Origin: a virus | Virus record (IMG/VR): IMGVR_UViG_3300009182_000185 | Span: 1-34,616 of that record | Reading direction: 5' to 3' (one strand) | Length of the DNA stretch: 34,616 nucleotides | Part shown: positions 1 to 10,100 of the stretch, one piece after another | Numbering within the stretch: position 1 is the stretch's first letter | Layout of the letters: each line of letters opens with the position of its first letter | Position numbers and translations under genes: made by a program | Notes under the pieces: generated by a model | The model's input: the letters and a program-made list of their open reading frames with translations, nothing else | What the model was told of the DNA's origin: nothing | Database searches by the model: none

Positions 1-688
1 CCCAAACAATAGTACCACTAGTATATACATTAGATGCATCTGCATATGCAGAAATACCAGTTGATGCATTTGCACCACGTAAGTTAATTCCTTTATGCAA
101 TCTTGGAATATTTGGTTCTTCATAGATAGGATATGTGTTAGTTGAAATAGCACTAACTGTATATTCCTGATTAGATACTATAGCAACTACATCTGGTCCT
201 ATTACGGCTTTAATATTATATATATTAACCCCAGGCTGTTGATTAGCATCTTGCTCATACGAGCCGCGCCATCCTGCTTTTATATCTGCACCCGTTGGCG
301 GACCGATTAGAACAAAAGCCTCACCATTAGATGCGTACAATTGCTCTTCTAACGGGTTGTACCATAAATTTCCAGCTGGAGGTGGATTATTTACATTTAA
401 TGGATTAGTAGTAGAAACTTCTAAATTAGCAATACTTTTCCAATCTGTACTGTCATACACATTTATATGTTTTTTTGCGGTATCGTACCAAAGTTCGCCC
501 TCAATTGGTTTACTAGGAGCAGTCGTATTGGCAAAATTTTCTAATAATTTAATAAAACTTTCATTTTGAGATTCACCATATCCTGCATAGTTTCTACCTG
601 GCAGTGCTAAATCTGTAGTTAAATCTAAGGTAGCATCTTGTACCGTAGCAATAATAGATCCGTTAGTTTTATTTAAAATATACGACAT
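1..688 (-). CDS. Tail fibre-like structural protein, partial (C-terminus beyond window)
   Basis: The reading frame opens with ATG at 688 (MSYILNKTNGSIIAT...) and stays open to the window edge, so at least 229 residues are visible and the C-terminus is missing. A good Shine-Dalgarno (AAGGA, 8 nt before the ATG) overlaps the stop codon of the preceding gene. The first ~90 residues match the two upstream neighbours in pattern: a short beta-rich start, a 'GRNYAGYG' turn, 'FIKLLENFA', then 'GELWYDT' and, about 45 residues later, 'GNLWYNPLEEQLYASNG'. These G-x-L-W-[YF]-[DN] hairpins occur as a pair in all three genes. I infer a virion fibre or fibre-attachment protein from this paralogy and from the position at the end of the late structural block; the receptor-binding end is not visible. 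It could equally be a short whisker-like or baseplate-decorating protein. Confidence 0.8.
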   Translation of the reverse strand, partial: MSYILNKTNGSIIATVQDATLDLTTDLALPGRNYAGYGESQNESFIKLLENFANTTAPSKPIEGELWYDTAKKHINVYDSTDWKSIANLEVSTTNPLNVNNPPPAGNLWYNPLEEQLYASNGEAFVLIGPPTGADIKAGWRGSYEQDANQQPGVNIYNIKAVIGPDVVAIVSNQEYTVSAISTNTYPIYEEPNIPRLHKGINLRGANASTGISAYADASNVYTSGTIVW

Positions 689-699
689 TGGGTTAATCC

Positions 700-1680
700 T
701 TAAAGAGTTACTATATTAGTTACAGTTGATAAAATTGTGCTGTAGTAAACATCATACCATCTCCACATGTTAACACCACGATGTAACGGATCGTCTACTA
801 ATCGGAATCGACGCACAGATGGGGTCCCACTATAATTACATATAACTCTTACGTCTGATCCGTATGGATAAGCAACATCATGATAGGCAATAGTAGTAGA
901 AGTTGAAAACAATAAAGGAAGGAAATTGCTAATTGCAATATTTGCTGCTTCTATATTTTCTTTAACTCCGGGGTCCCCAAAAGGTGTAATATCATAATAA
1001 GCAGTTAATGTTTGAATTGGAGGTACTTGTGGTACTCCATTTACAAACAAATTGCCTTTAACATCAAAATCATTTACAATCGTAACACCTCTAACAATAG
1101 TAGAAGTAGTTGCATTATTAAGATACGATGACGAATCAGTTGACGACATAGAAAATGAAGATGTACTAATTAATCCTACAGCAGATCCATGCGAATATAA
1201 TACTCCTACTTTTTGCGGTACATTAGTATCATATTCTCGAATAACAGTAGTAGGCGGCTCAATTCCAAATTTTCCATACAAACCAGATACAGCAGGACCT
1301 ACTAATTTATAAACTAAACCATTCCAAATTTTTAATTGACTATTAATTGTGTCATACCACAAATCCCCAGTTGCAGGAATAATAGCAGGAGTTCCACTTA
1401 CTGTAGCACCGTATGTTGGATTAAACGAAGTTCCATTAAATACGGTAAGTTTTTTTAATGTTGTGTTAAACCATAATTGTCCAATTTTGGGACTTAAAGG
1501 TTCACTTCCAGTAGGTGATGCAAAATTAGTTAATAATTTTACTAAATCGTTATTAAAATATTGACCGTAGTTATCAACATTCTTTCCTATTAAGTCTAAA
1601 CTAGTGGTGCTGCTATCAACTTCGCCATTGGCAATATTTGCTAATACCGAACCATCGTTATTGTATATAATGTAAGCCAT
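700..1680 (-). CDS. Tail fibre-like structural protein, 326 aa (paralogue of both neighbours)
   Basis: Starts with ATG at 1680, 3 nt after the stop of the 585-aa fibre gene, and ends 11 nt before the next paralogue, so the three are probably co-translated from one transcript. Residues 1-75 repeat the family head: 'GKNVDNYG', 'DLVKLLTNFA', then 'GQLWFNTTLKKLTVFNG' and 'GDLWYDTINSQLKIWNG', the paired L-W hairpins. The middle (about residues 160-215) is rich in Ser/Thr, as in beta-structured fibre shafts. The last ~100 residues (from AYYDITPFGDPG) contain an Arg/Trp/Tyr-rich stretch (RRFRLVDDP, MWRWYDVYY) that I do not recognise. No collar domain is visible, unlike the 585-aa neighbour. The likely role is a virion fibre or attachment component, inferred from paralogy and context only. 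Confidence 0.8.
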   Translation of the reverse strand: MAYIIYNNDGSVLANIANGEVDSSTTSLDLIGKNVDNYGQYFNNDLVKLLTNFASPTGSEPLSPKIGQLWFNTTLKKLTVFNGTSFNPTYGATVSGTPAIIPATGDLWYDTINSQLKIWNGLVYKLVGPAVSGLYGKFGIEPPTTVIREYDTNVPQKVGVLYSHGSAVGLISTSSFSMSSTDSSSYLNNATTSTIVRGVTIVNDFDVKGNLFVNGVPQVPPIQTLTAYYDITPFGDPGVKENIEAANIAISNFLPLLFSTSTTIAYHDVAYPYGSDVRVICNYSGTPSVRRFRLVDDPLHRGVNMWRWYDVYYSTILSTVTNIVTL

Positions 1681-1683
1681 AGA

Positions 1684-3441
1684 TTATGTCTTTATGATAT
1701 ATGTTAAATAGCCGCCACCGGATCCAATCGGAGTAGACGTTAACATATCTGGTGTTCTAAATGTGCCAGGTCCTGAAGTTCCATAAGTTGTACCTATAAC
1801 TGAATATAGTACAGGATATGCAGTAATTAATACAGAACTGTGATCACATTTTAAAAATCCGCGGGGAATACTAGTAGAAGTGCCATAGGCTGTAATCATA
1901 CCAGGTACAAATAAATTAGGGTAAACATCAGATAAGAAATTTGATTTAGTAATCTGTTGTAGCGAAGAACCTTGATCACTAATATCTAAAACTGTTAGTG
2001 CATAAGTTGTCGATGCTGCTGACGAAATACTGGGCTGCCCAGCAATAACATCTCTTGTTAATGTAGCATTTAATGTAACTGGACCTGATCCGTTAAAGTT
2101 AACTACTGGTGCAGTAACTTGTCCTTGAATTGAAAAATCATGATATTCAGCTAGACGAAAAGCCGACCCTATTACATCACCATAAAACACATCTCCATAT
2201 ATATCATGTACATGAAGTTCTCTAAATTTATAATCAAGAGACCCAATATCATATGCATTCTCTCTTGCTGGTTCAATAATAATTCCATTACCACCAGTTG
2301 TACCAACTGTTAATTTTCCTGTAGATGCAGATGTACCAGAAACTACTAATCCAGTAGAAGAAATTGAGCCGCCAAATGAGGCTCCACCACTAACCGATAG
2401 TGCAACTGATGTATTAGTATTAATGGTTACCAGCCCTGAAAATCTTCCACCGCCGGCAACATCTAACGCAGGAGAAGTTGAAGTTGGGGATTTGTTTATA
2501 CCAACGCTTGCATATCCTGAATTGAATTTTAAATATGATGAAGATTCAATTCCTAATTTTAAGGTAGCAGCATTTGATTGAGTAGCAAAATTTATATATG
2601 CCGAATTAGTTAAATCACTATATATCTCGATAGAATCACTAGTAGCCGTTGGTCTTATAAGTAGCCCAGTTGTAGATTCGATACTAAGCGAACCAGTAAG
2701 AGTTTGAGTTGCATTATTCCTTAATACTTCACTGGCATTAAATACTACACCTGATGACAATGCCAGTGCTGATGCTTTTTCTGCGAGTCCATTGTATTTT
2801 GCTGGAACTCTATTTGTTAAATTTGTACCAATTTTAATTGTTGCAAATCCATCAATAACGGTTCTAGGAGTAAATGCATTACCCGAAATAATTTCAAATA
2901 CTTTACCATTCAACCAATTTAAAATAACAGGAACTGTATCACCTGTTGAAGTTTCAATACTAACTGCCTCTGTTCCAGATTTGAATGTTCCGGCTTGAAC
3001 ACTAGGACCAACAATTGTCCATTTGTCATCAGTTCTAATTTTTAGTTGATTAACTGAGGTATCAACCCAAATATCACCTCTAACAATATTAGTCGTGTAT
3101 CGAATTAGTGGATCATAATCTTGCTGATATATACCGTTAGCACTAGGCCATCTTCCAGTTGTAATCTGCCCATTATTAATCCTCAACACTGGTCTAGCAG
3201 AACTTGTATCGTACCATAGCTGACCCTGTATTGCATGGGCTGGTTGATTTGGTCCTGCAAAATTTTCCAATAATTTTAAAAAATTCTTAGCAGTAGGAAG
3301 ACCATAGTTTGTATATCCCGGACCGACTAATTCTAAACTGGTATCGTAGTTATTAACTCCGGGTCCATTTGACGCTGTTGGAACCGTAATAGTAGCGGTC
3401 TTAGTGGGATCTGAAAAAGATAATATGTAAGGTGATGCCAT
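1684..3441 (-). CDS. Tail fibre protein with C-terminal tail-collar domain, 585 aa
   Basis: Probable host-contacting tail fibre. The N-terminal ~120 residues carry the head shared with the two downstream genes ('GPGYTNYG', 'FLKLLENFA', 'GQLWYDTSS', 'GDIWVDTSVNQLKI'). The central part (about 230-420) is a Ser/Thr/Gly-rich beta region typical of trimeric shafts. It is followed by 'AYDIGSLDYKFRELHVHDIYG', a motif common before fibre tips. The last ~75 residues ('GMITAYG...PRGFLKCD...YPVLYSVIGTTYG...GTFRTPDML') match the phage tail collar domain found in T4 gp12 and many fibre tips. Translation probably starts at the ATG at 3441, preceded by GGGAA 8 nt upstream, 2 nt after the previous stop. The family assignment of the C-terminus is firm; the receptor is unknown. 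Confidence 0.88.
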   Translation of the reverse strand: MASPYILSFSDPTKTATITVPTASNGPGVNNYDTSLELVGPGYTNYGLPTAKNFLKLLENFAGPNQPAHAIQGQLWYDTSSARPVLRINNGQITTGRWPSANGIYQQDYDPLIRYTTNIVRGDIWVDTSVNQLKIRTDDKWTIVGPSVQAGTFKSGTEAVSIETSTGDTVPVILNWLNGKVFEIISGNAFTPRTVIDGFATIKIGTNLTNRVPAKYNGLAEKASALALSSGVVFNASEVLRNNATQTLTGSLSIESTTGLLIRPTATSDSIEIYSDLTNSAYINFATQSNAATLKLGIESSSYLKFNSGYASVGINKSPTSTSPALDVAGGGRFSGLVTINTNTSVALSVSGGASFGGSISSTGLVVSGTSASTGKLTVGTTGGNGIIIEPARENAYDIGSLDYKFRELHVHDIYGDVFYGDVIGSAFRLAEYHDFSIQGQVTAPVVNFNGSGPVTLNATLTRDVIAGQPSISSAASTTYALTVLDISDQGSSLQQITKSNFLSDVYPNLFVPGMITAYGTSTSIPRGFLKCDHSSVLITAYPVLYSVIGTTYGTSGPGTFRTPDMLTSTPIGSGGGYLTYIIKT

Positions 3442-3443
3442 AA

Positions 3444-4088
3444 TTAAATTCCCATGCTAATACTTTGGATTCGTATTGTATAATCAATCTGAATCATTCT
3501 ATTCAAAGATTTTTGTACAGGATGAAATATAACATGTGTTAATAACATACCAAGATTTGGTCCATTTTCAGAATATGATTTTAATCCAAGTTCATCAAAT
3601 ACATAGGCACCATTTTGATTAGTACTATTATCAAATGGCAATTGATCGCTAGGTTCACCAAAGTCTAATAAACAACTTACAAGAACATCAGTATATGCTA
3701 CTCCTGCAATATGGCGAATTTCCATAAAATTTCTTGCAGGATCTAACGACGACGGGCGCCTTGCATCGACTGTTTTGTAATATGTTTGATTGTACAAGCT
3801 AGCATTGCTACCTACTGTATTAGGAGTTAAATAAGTTATAATTCCAGTCGGGTCTACTCTTGTTCCCCCATTTCCAAATACCATTTCTGCTATTGGTCCG
3901 GATGATTGGTTAGAAATACTTTGAGCCAAAGCTATTGAAAAGTTTTCATAATGTATTGCGTTACGTTTATCAATATAAACTTCTTTAGATTGGGGGTCAA
4001 ATATCTTAATATGACCTTGTACACTAACAGTTCCGGTCTCGTTAGTTTTTGATTCTTTAGGTAAATTGCTCATGTGTTTATCATCCAT
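3444..4088 (-). CDS. Small virion structural protein, 214 aa (function unknown)
   Basis: Lies between the giant structural gene and the fibre cluster, 21 nt after the former and 2 nt before the latter, so it is probably a virion component. I do not recognise a catalytic domain. Visible features: an N-terminal segment 'VSVQGHIKIFDPQSKEVYID', a central 'EMVFGNGGTRVDPTG', and a C-terminal beta-rich end 'IQIDYTIRIQSISMG', all suggesting a mostly beta protein. The start is uncertain. The ATG at 4088 lies only 5 nt after a late-promoter-like GATAAATA octamer. The second ATG at 4073 (MSNLPKESK, 209 aa) is preceded by GGATGA at good spacing and would fit a transcript starting near 4088. The longer form is given because nothing excludes it. 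It may connect fibres to the baseplate, but that is inference from position. Confidence 0.8.
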   Translation of the reverse strand: MDDKHMSNLPKESKTNETGTVSVQGHIKIFDPQSKEVYIDKRNAIHYENFSIALAQSISNQSSGPIAEMVFGNGGTRVDPTGIITYLTPNTVGSNASLYNQTYYKTVDARRPSSLDPARNFMEIRHIAGVAYTDVLVSCLLDFGEPSDQLPFDNSTNQNGAYVFDELGLKSYSENGPNLGMLLTHVIFHPVQKSLNRMIQIDYTIRIQSISMGI

Positions 4089-4093
4089 ACTGG

Positions 4094-4101
4094 TATTTAT
4101 C
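4094..4101 (-). promoter_or_regulatory. T4-late-promoter-like octamer GATAAATA
   Basis: The minus strand reads GATAAATA, one mismatch from the T4 late consensus TATAAATA. In T4 geometry initiation would fall close to 4088, the first ATG of the 214-aa gene, which supports the internal ATG at 4073 as the working start. It sits at the junction after the giant gene, a sensible place for re-initiating fibre transcription. An octamer alone is weak evidence in A+T-rich DNA. Confidence 0.4.
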
Positions 4102-4109
4102 TTTGTAAA

Positions 4110-7100
4110 TTATCCGCCATAATAGTATTTGTTAGGCAATGCTGCTTCGTGTTCACGCATGAACCTTGCTTGTATTACTTCACTAGTTAACAACGATTCA
4201 GTTCCAGTCCAAACTTGACCTTTTTTCTGTACAATTGTAATATTAGTATTAATATTAGAAGTAGTTGATACATTTAGAGTAATCTGTTGAATTGCAGGTT
4301 TAATAAAAGTCAATGGCCATGTTATCACTATTGAACTTGCAAATCCAACTCCCCAACCATTAAACAAAGTATTATGTCCTGAACTAATAACTGTATATTT
4401 GTATCCATTAGCATCCTGCATAATCCATCCAGGTTGTATCTGCATAGTATCTGCATTTTCATGTAATACCCATCCTGATCCATATTGTACCCGACCGCCA
4501 GTCACCATTTCAGTAACTAGTACAGTCGTTGGCGAATCATTGTCAATACTAAATTCCGGAGGCAATATCGATATACTTGAAGATGTTGTATCGTATGCCT
4601 TTGCAGAATCGTGAACTATTAGTTCAGTTTTACGAAGTTGTCTACCTCCATAATATACGCTGATTTGATCAATAGCTGCAATTCCCGGAGTTAATATAAT
4701 ACCATCGCCTGTAATACCATTTGTAACTGTATTAATGACATATGTTAACGCAGTAGTAGAAGTAGTTTGAACTAAGGTTAACTCTTTGGTTTCAATAGTT
4801 TGTTGCAAACTTTGATCTAATACAGTAGTTCCCGCATTAGATATAATAGCAGGGCCTGTTCCTAATGTACTTCTTCTTAATTGACGCAGTACATTTCCAT
4901 CCTTAACCATAAACTCAATGCGTTCACCATTAATTAATACTATACCGGGCTTATTTGTAAGTGGATTAGGAGGAATTAATTTACTAGCATCTGTTACATA
5001 AATTTCAGAATCAGTATAGTGCAATGGTTGTGATAAAGTTGTGCTATAGAATGAAGATAATCTTTTGTAATGCGCCCTGTTAAAAATATCATTGAATACT
5101 CTAAATCCTAAAACTTGACTACCGTAAGATGGCGGATTAACAGTTGTTATCAAAATTTCACGTCCACTATTAACTGAATCACTTAATTGAATTGTACGAA
5201 GATCATCTAATATTTCAAAATCATATCTAGCAGTTAATGGAATGCCGTCAACATAGACCCAGACATAATTATCATACAACGCTGGGAACGATAACACATA
5301 TCGGCGATATGCATTTCCATCAAATCTTTCTGTTCTAATCATCATATTATCGTGATCAGTAAAAGAAGTAACTTTTAATGTTGTATTTTTAACGGGTGTT
5401 GCTAATTCTAAAAGATTGTCAGTAATTACATATTCATAATTAATAACACCTGTTATGGCAAGTGCATCTCCGTTTTTTAATAAATTAGTTGCAACAGTTA
5501 TTGTGCTATAATCACCATCTAGTGTATAATCAAAACCTGGACGCAATTTTACACCATTAACAAACACCCTTACATTATCCATATTATATGTATTTGTGGG
5601 ATGCTCGTGTTTGTTGTCAATGGCAAACGTTGTTTGATTACCCCTAACTTCGTAATAACTTGTCAATGGTGGTAATAACCGTTTTCTAGAGTATGGTGTT
5701 TCTGGTAAACCCAATTCAACAATTGTTTGATCACTTACAGGTTCTTTAGCGCCCGGTACAGTAGTTAAATTGAATCTAGATTGCAATATTGAATTTATTG
5801 CAAAAAATTCTTCATGTACTCTGTTAAAATTTGTATATACTGATTCAAAAAACCATGCTTCAATAGTATGCTGAGACATGCTAAGATTAAATATTGCAAC
5901 CCCAGCTCGTTTATTATTCACGCCTGCGTATGATAAAACATATGCACATTGAGAACTAGGCGTATTATTAGTAAGCATGCCAATTTCATTTCCGTCTACT
6001 AGTACATATGCTTTACGTATATCGTTTACACTAGCAAGACTTTCTACAAATGCAGTAGTAGTATTATTCACTACTACCATATTGCTATCAATAACTGACC
6101 TATCTCCCCCAACCCCAACCATAGTGTATCCTGCTCGTCCGGGGTACACACTCTGTGGTGCTAGATATATTGTATTTCCAACTATGTAGTATTGATTAGA
6201 ATCAGTAAATGCAAACGGATTCTTAAAAGGATCAAATTTACCCTGACCAGCATACTGCCAGTTTCCGCCATTTTGCGTACTATAAAATACATGACTAGTA
6301 TTATTTAATATAGAAGTATACGGAATCTGAACAAATTCAGTTGCATTAGCAGTGGCAATGCCGGTTATAAATCCTTGATCGCCATTAAAGTTTGTACCCC
6401 TCCAAGCATTTTCATAAATCATCTCAACATATTGGTCAACACCATTACTATATAACGTGACTTCATACTCGTATGCTGGACACGTTGGAAGAGAATCTCT
6501 TTGATCATAATGTGTTCCTTGGAATCGTAATCTCCAATATGTAAAATCACCTATTGAACCATTACTAAGGAATAATCCTGGAATTTCGCCTGTTGATAAA
6601 GGTTGAAGGTGAGAACCAAGGCTTTGCCATAAATCGCAAAACTCAATAAAGATAGCCGGATGATCCAATGCATCAATAGTTAATGGTGTATATTCAAAAT
6701 TGCCGCCGCCGAATGTTAAATATCCGTTTGTTCCAACATATACCTGAGTATAAGTAGTACCAAACATATTCCACGACATATTTAAAGGATATGGGCCAGT
6801 AAATGTGTCATCCCCCGCATCAGATGCAATAGGGGTACCAACTGGTCCAACCGGTACCGCAGGAGACGAATTAAAATTTATACCCTGTCCTATATTTTTT
6901 TCAGAAAGTCTATTAAATATTTTTCCATTATAATGAACCATTACTCCTGCAAAATTATCAAGAGGCATACTCAATGTTGCAGATGTGATAGCATTTGTAG
7001 TTACTGGAAATGCTCCGGACATTACCATAGCATGAGAATCTGATGATTTAGTATAAACATCAATACCTAAACTATCAGCGACATTCCCCTCAACTAGTTC

Positions 7101-10100
7101 TTCGGGTGCATAACCAGAAGAACTATTTAAAAATGAATCTCCGTCAATAATCATATCTGTAGGGTCTACGCCTAGGGCACCCATTAGTCCATTAGTGTCC
7201 CATGATCCGCCAGCAATAGCGGTATCTAATCTAGAAGCGAATGTATCAGGTTTCCAAAATTCAACAGTAGGATTACCATATATAAAAAATTCTAAAGAAT
7301 ACAAAGGATTATACATTTGATAGAAAGATACTATTGCTTTTCCATCAGTATCTGCGGTCATATGATAATATTCAGCTCCGGGATATGGGCCAATGATTGG
7401 AATACCCGTAAGCATTTCATTAGGCAATCCATCTTTAAATATTTTAATTTTAGTTATATCACTATAAAAAATATTTAATTTGACTTTAATGCGGTTACCT
7501 ACAATTGTTGGATACGTTTGAATATTGTGCTCTATTAAATTTTCAAAATTGCTAACTGCCGACAATAGTGTTGTAATAACCGCAGTTGCTGATAAACTAA
7601 TTATCGAAGTAGTTGTTGAAAGTATAGAAGTTGCAGTAATTGCAAACTGATCAGCATCTAAAATTGACGAAACAGTATACGACCCGTTATATCCACTGGA
7701 TGTTATTCCACTTATGTTTATTTTATCGCCGACATAAATTCCACCGTTAAATGGAGGCAACGTTCTAATAATTATTTGTGATCCAACAGTAGTTGCAGTA
7801 GACCTTGCATCTATAATTTTAAATGAAGGTTTACTTATGGTTATTGAATTAGCTCCAGTATTAACTGAAGTAACCACTGTATCTGTTCTAAGTCTTAATA
7901 ATGGAGAATTTAAAATATTAATAATTTGACCAGGGACAATATTAGTAGTAGTATTAAGATAAAGAGTAGCAGTACCAACTTGAGCTGTTTTTGTTAGTTT
8001 TGCTGTAGCATAATAACTTACAAGATCATTCCACGCAGGTGCAGTTATATATTCACTAGGGTCAGTAGAATCATATTTTCCAATATCCCAAGGTGTAGAA
8101 TAATCAAATGGAAGACCTTGCAAAACTGATCCCGGATATACCGTTCCTGTCATCAACGAAGATAGCGCAGAGGTTCCTGTGTATAATTTGCTAATACGAT
8201 CTACTGCGGTATATAAGTTGATATTTTTATTATATGATATTTTAAATACCTGACCCGCTAATGGAACATAATTTAAGAACAAAAATCTAGAATATTTTTT
8301 ATTATAACCATTATATTTTTCTGTATAATATTCAATTTTGTAATCAGAAGATAGAATTAATTTTCCATCTAGTGTAGGCGTAATATTTAATTTGTTAGGT
8401 TCTGCTAACCAAGAAAGTACAAATTTATCAGTTAGGCCAGGACATATAAATGTGTCAGTAACTTGAGTTTTTCCAATTTCTGGATGTGCATTTACTCTAT
8501 CAAATTTAATACCTATTGTATTTTTTCTAATTGTTGAATTTAATAATCTTGCCGAAGCAGTAGCAGTGGAAGTAACTAACGGGCCGCCACCGGATATAGT
8601 AACCGTTGGATTTTGTGTATACCCGGCACCTGGATTGGTAACTAGAATTTGATGAATGCCACCATTTCTAATATACGCTTCACCCGTAGCGGTGGAAGTA
8701 ACTAACGGGCCACCACCGGTAATAATAACTGTAGGACGTTGTGTATATCTCGTTCCCGGGGTTGCAACTTCAATAGATCCAATTTGCGAAGTATAATTAT
8801 CAGACCATGATTTCCAGGGTTGCTGTCCTAATATATCGGTGTCTGCAAGAGTAACAACATCAAACTGATTAGTTGCTGTATTAAAATATGAGGGTAAATC
8901 AAAATCAGTTGAACTTAAACTAACTCCGTCAATTGCATTATCTAAATAATTATATTTAGAAGTATACGTTCTAATTTGACTATGATAAGGTTTAATTTCT
9001 TTAATATAATCTTCAAAGTATTGTTCATTATCGAACTGATAAACGGGTCGCTGATCTAATGATCCAATCACATTTGTGACATTAATAAATGAAGTTTTAA
9101 ATGCCCAATCTAACAATTTTTGTTCAGTTAGTGCATATTTAACAGCAGCAAAGAAAAATAAATTCCAGTTAATTTTTAATTCGCCAATGAATATATCATT
9201 TTTGAGTGCAGTTAAAATATAGAACAATTCTAAATCTGGAATTTGATCGTATAGAGTACCGTCCAATGTAGCAATGTCATAAGAGTAATTCAGCAAATTG
9301 TAATTCCAAATAGACTCGCTAATTTTTATTGTACCCTTTTCGCTGAACACAATATTATATTGTGGAGAAAAATTACCAACTTCTGTATCAGTTAATTTTT
9401 CAAGAATAATAAAATATTGTCCATTATCAATTGCATTGTTAATTTTTACATAGTCGCCCGCTTTTACATCAGTAAGTGATGCTAGGTCTGATACTGCAGG
9501 AATTACGTATGCATAATTTTTAAATTTTTTAAAATTGTCACTTGCCCAATCAACTTTATTCCAAAATTTAGTAGTATCGTATGTTTGATTTTTGACCCTA
9601 ACCCACCAACTGCTGCGATCAGTATTAGAACGGATACGAGCAGCATAATCAAAGTGATGTTCAGTCCATATACCGTTATAGTTTTCGTTAGCTATGACAA
9701 TAATGGTATGCGGACGTACAATTAATTGCGGAGCAGTTGCAAAACCATAACCCGGATTTACAATAGAAACATTAATTACTTCACCGTCACTATTAATTTC
9801 AGTTAGAAGTTCTGCTGAAGTATTTGAAACCACAGTAACTTTAGGAGGTGTAGAATAACCATAACCTGGAGAAATAATATCTACTGCTGTTATTTTACCA
9901 TTGTTTACAAAACATTCTATTATCGCTTGAGAATATTTAATAGTAATAGCGTCATCTATTGTATCAATAGCTGCAAATTCTTCAACTTTAAAATCAAACC
10001 CTCTTAAGAATGGATCTGGAATTGGATCTTTACTATTCAATGTATTAAAATTATAGTTGCCAACTATTCTATTTTTAATTAGTACTGAATTAGTAAACTC

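Noticed and set aside
8560-8719. CRISPR-like array
   Set aside because: Only two repeat copies, in frame within a gene and with coding spacers; it is a protein repeat.
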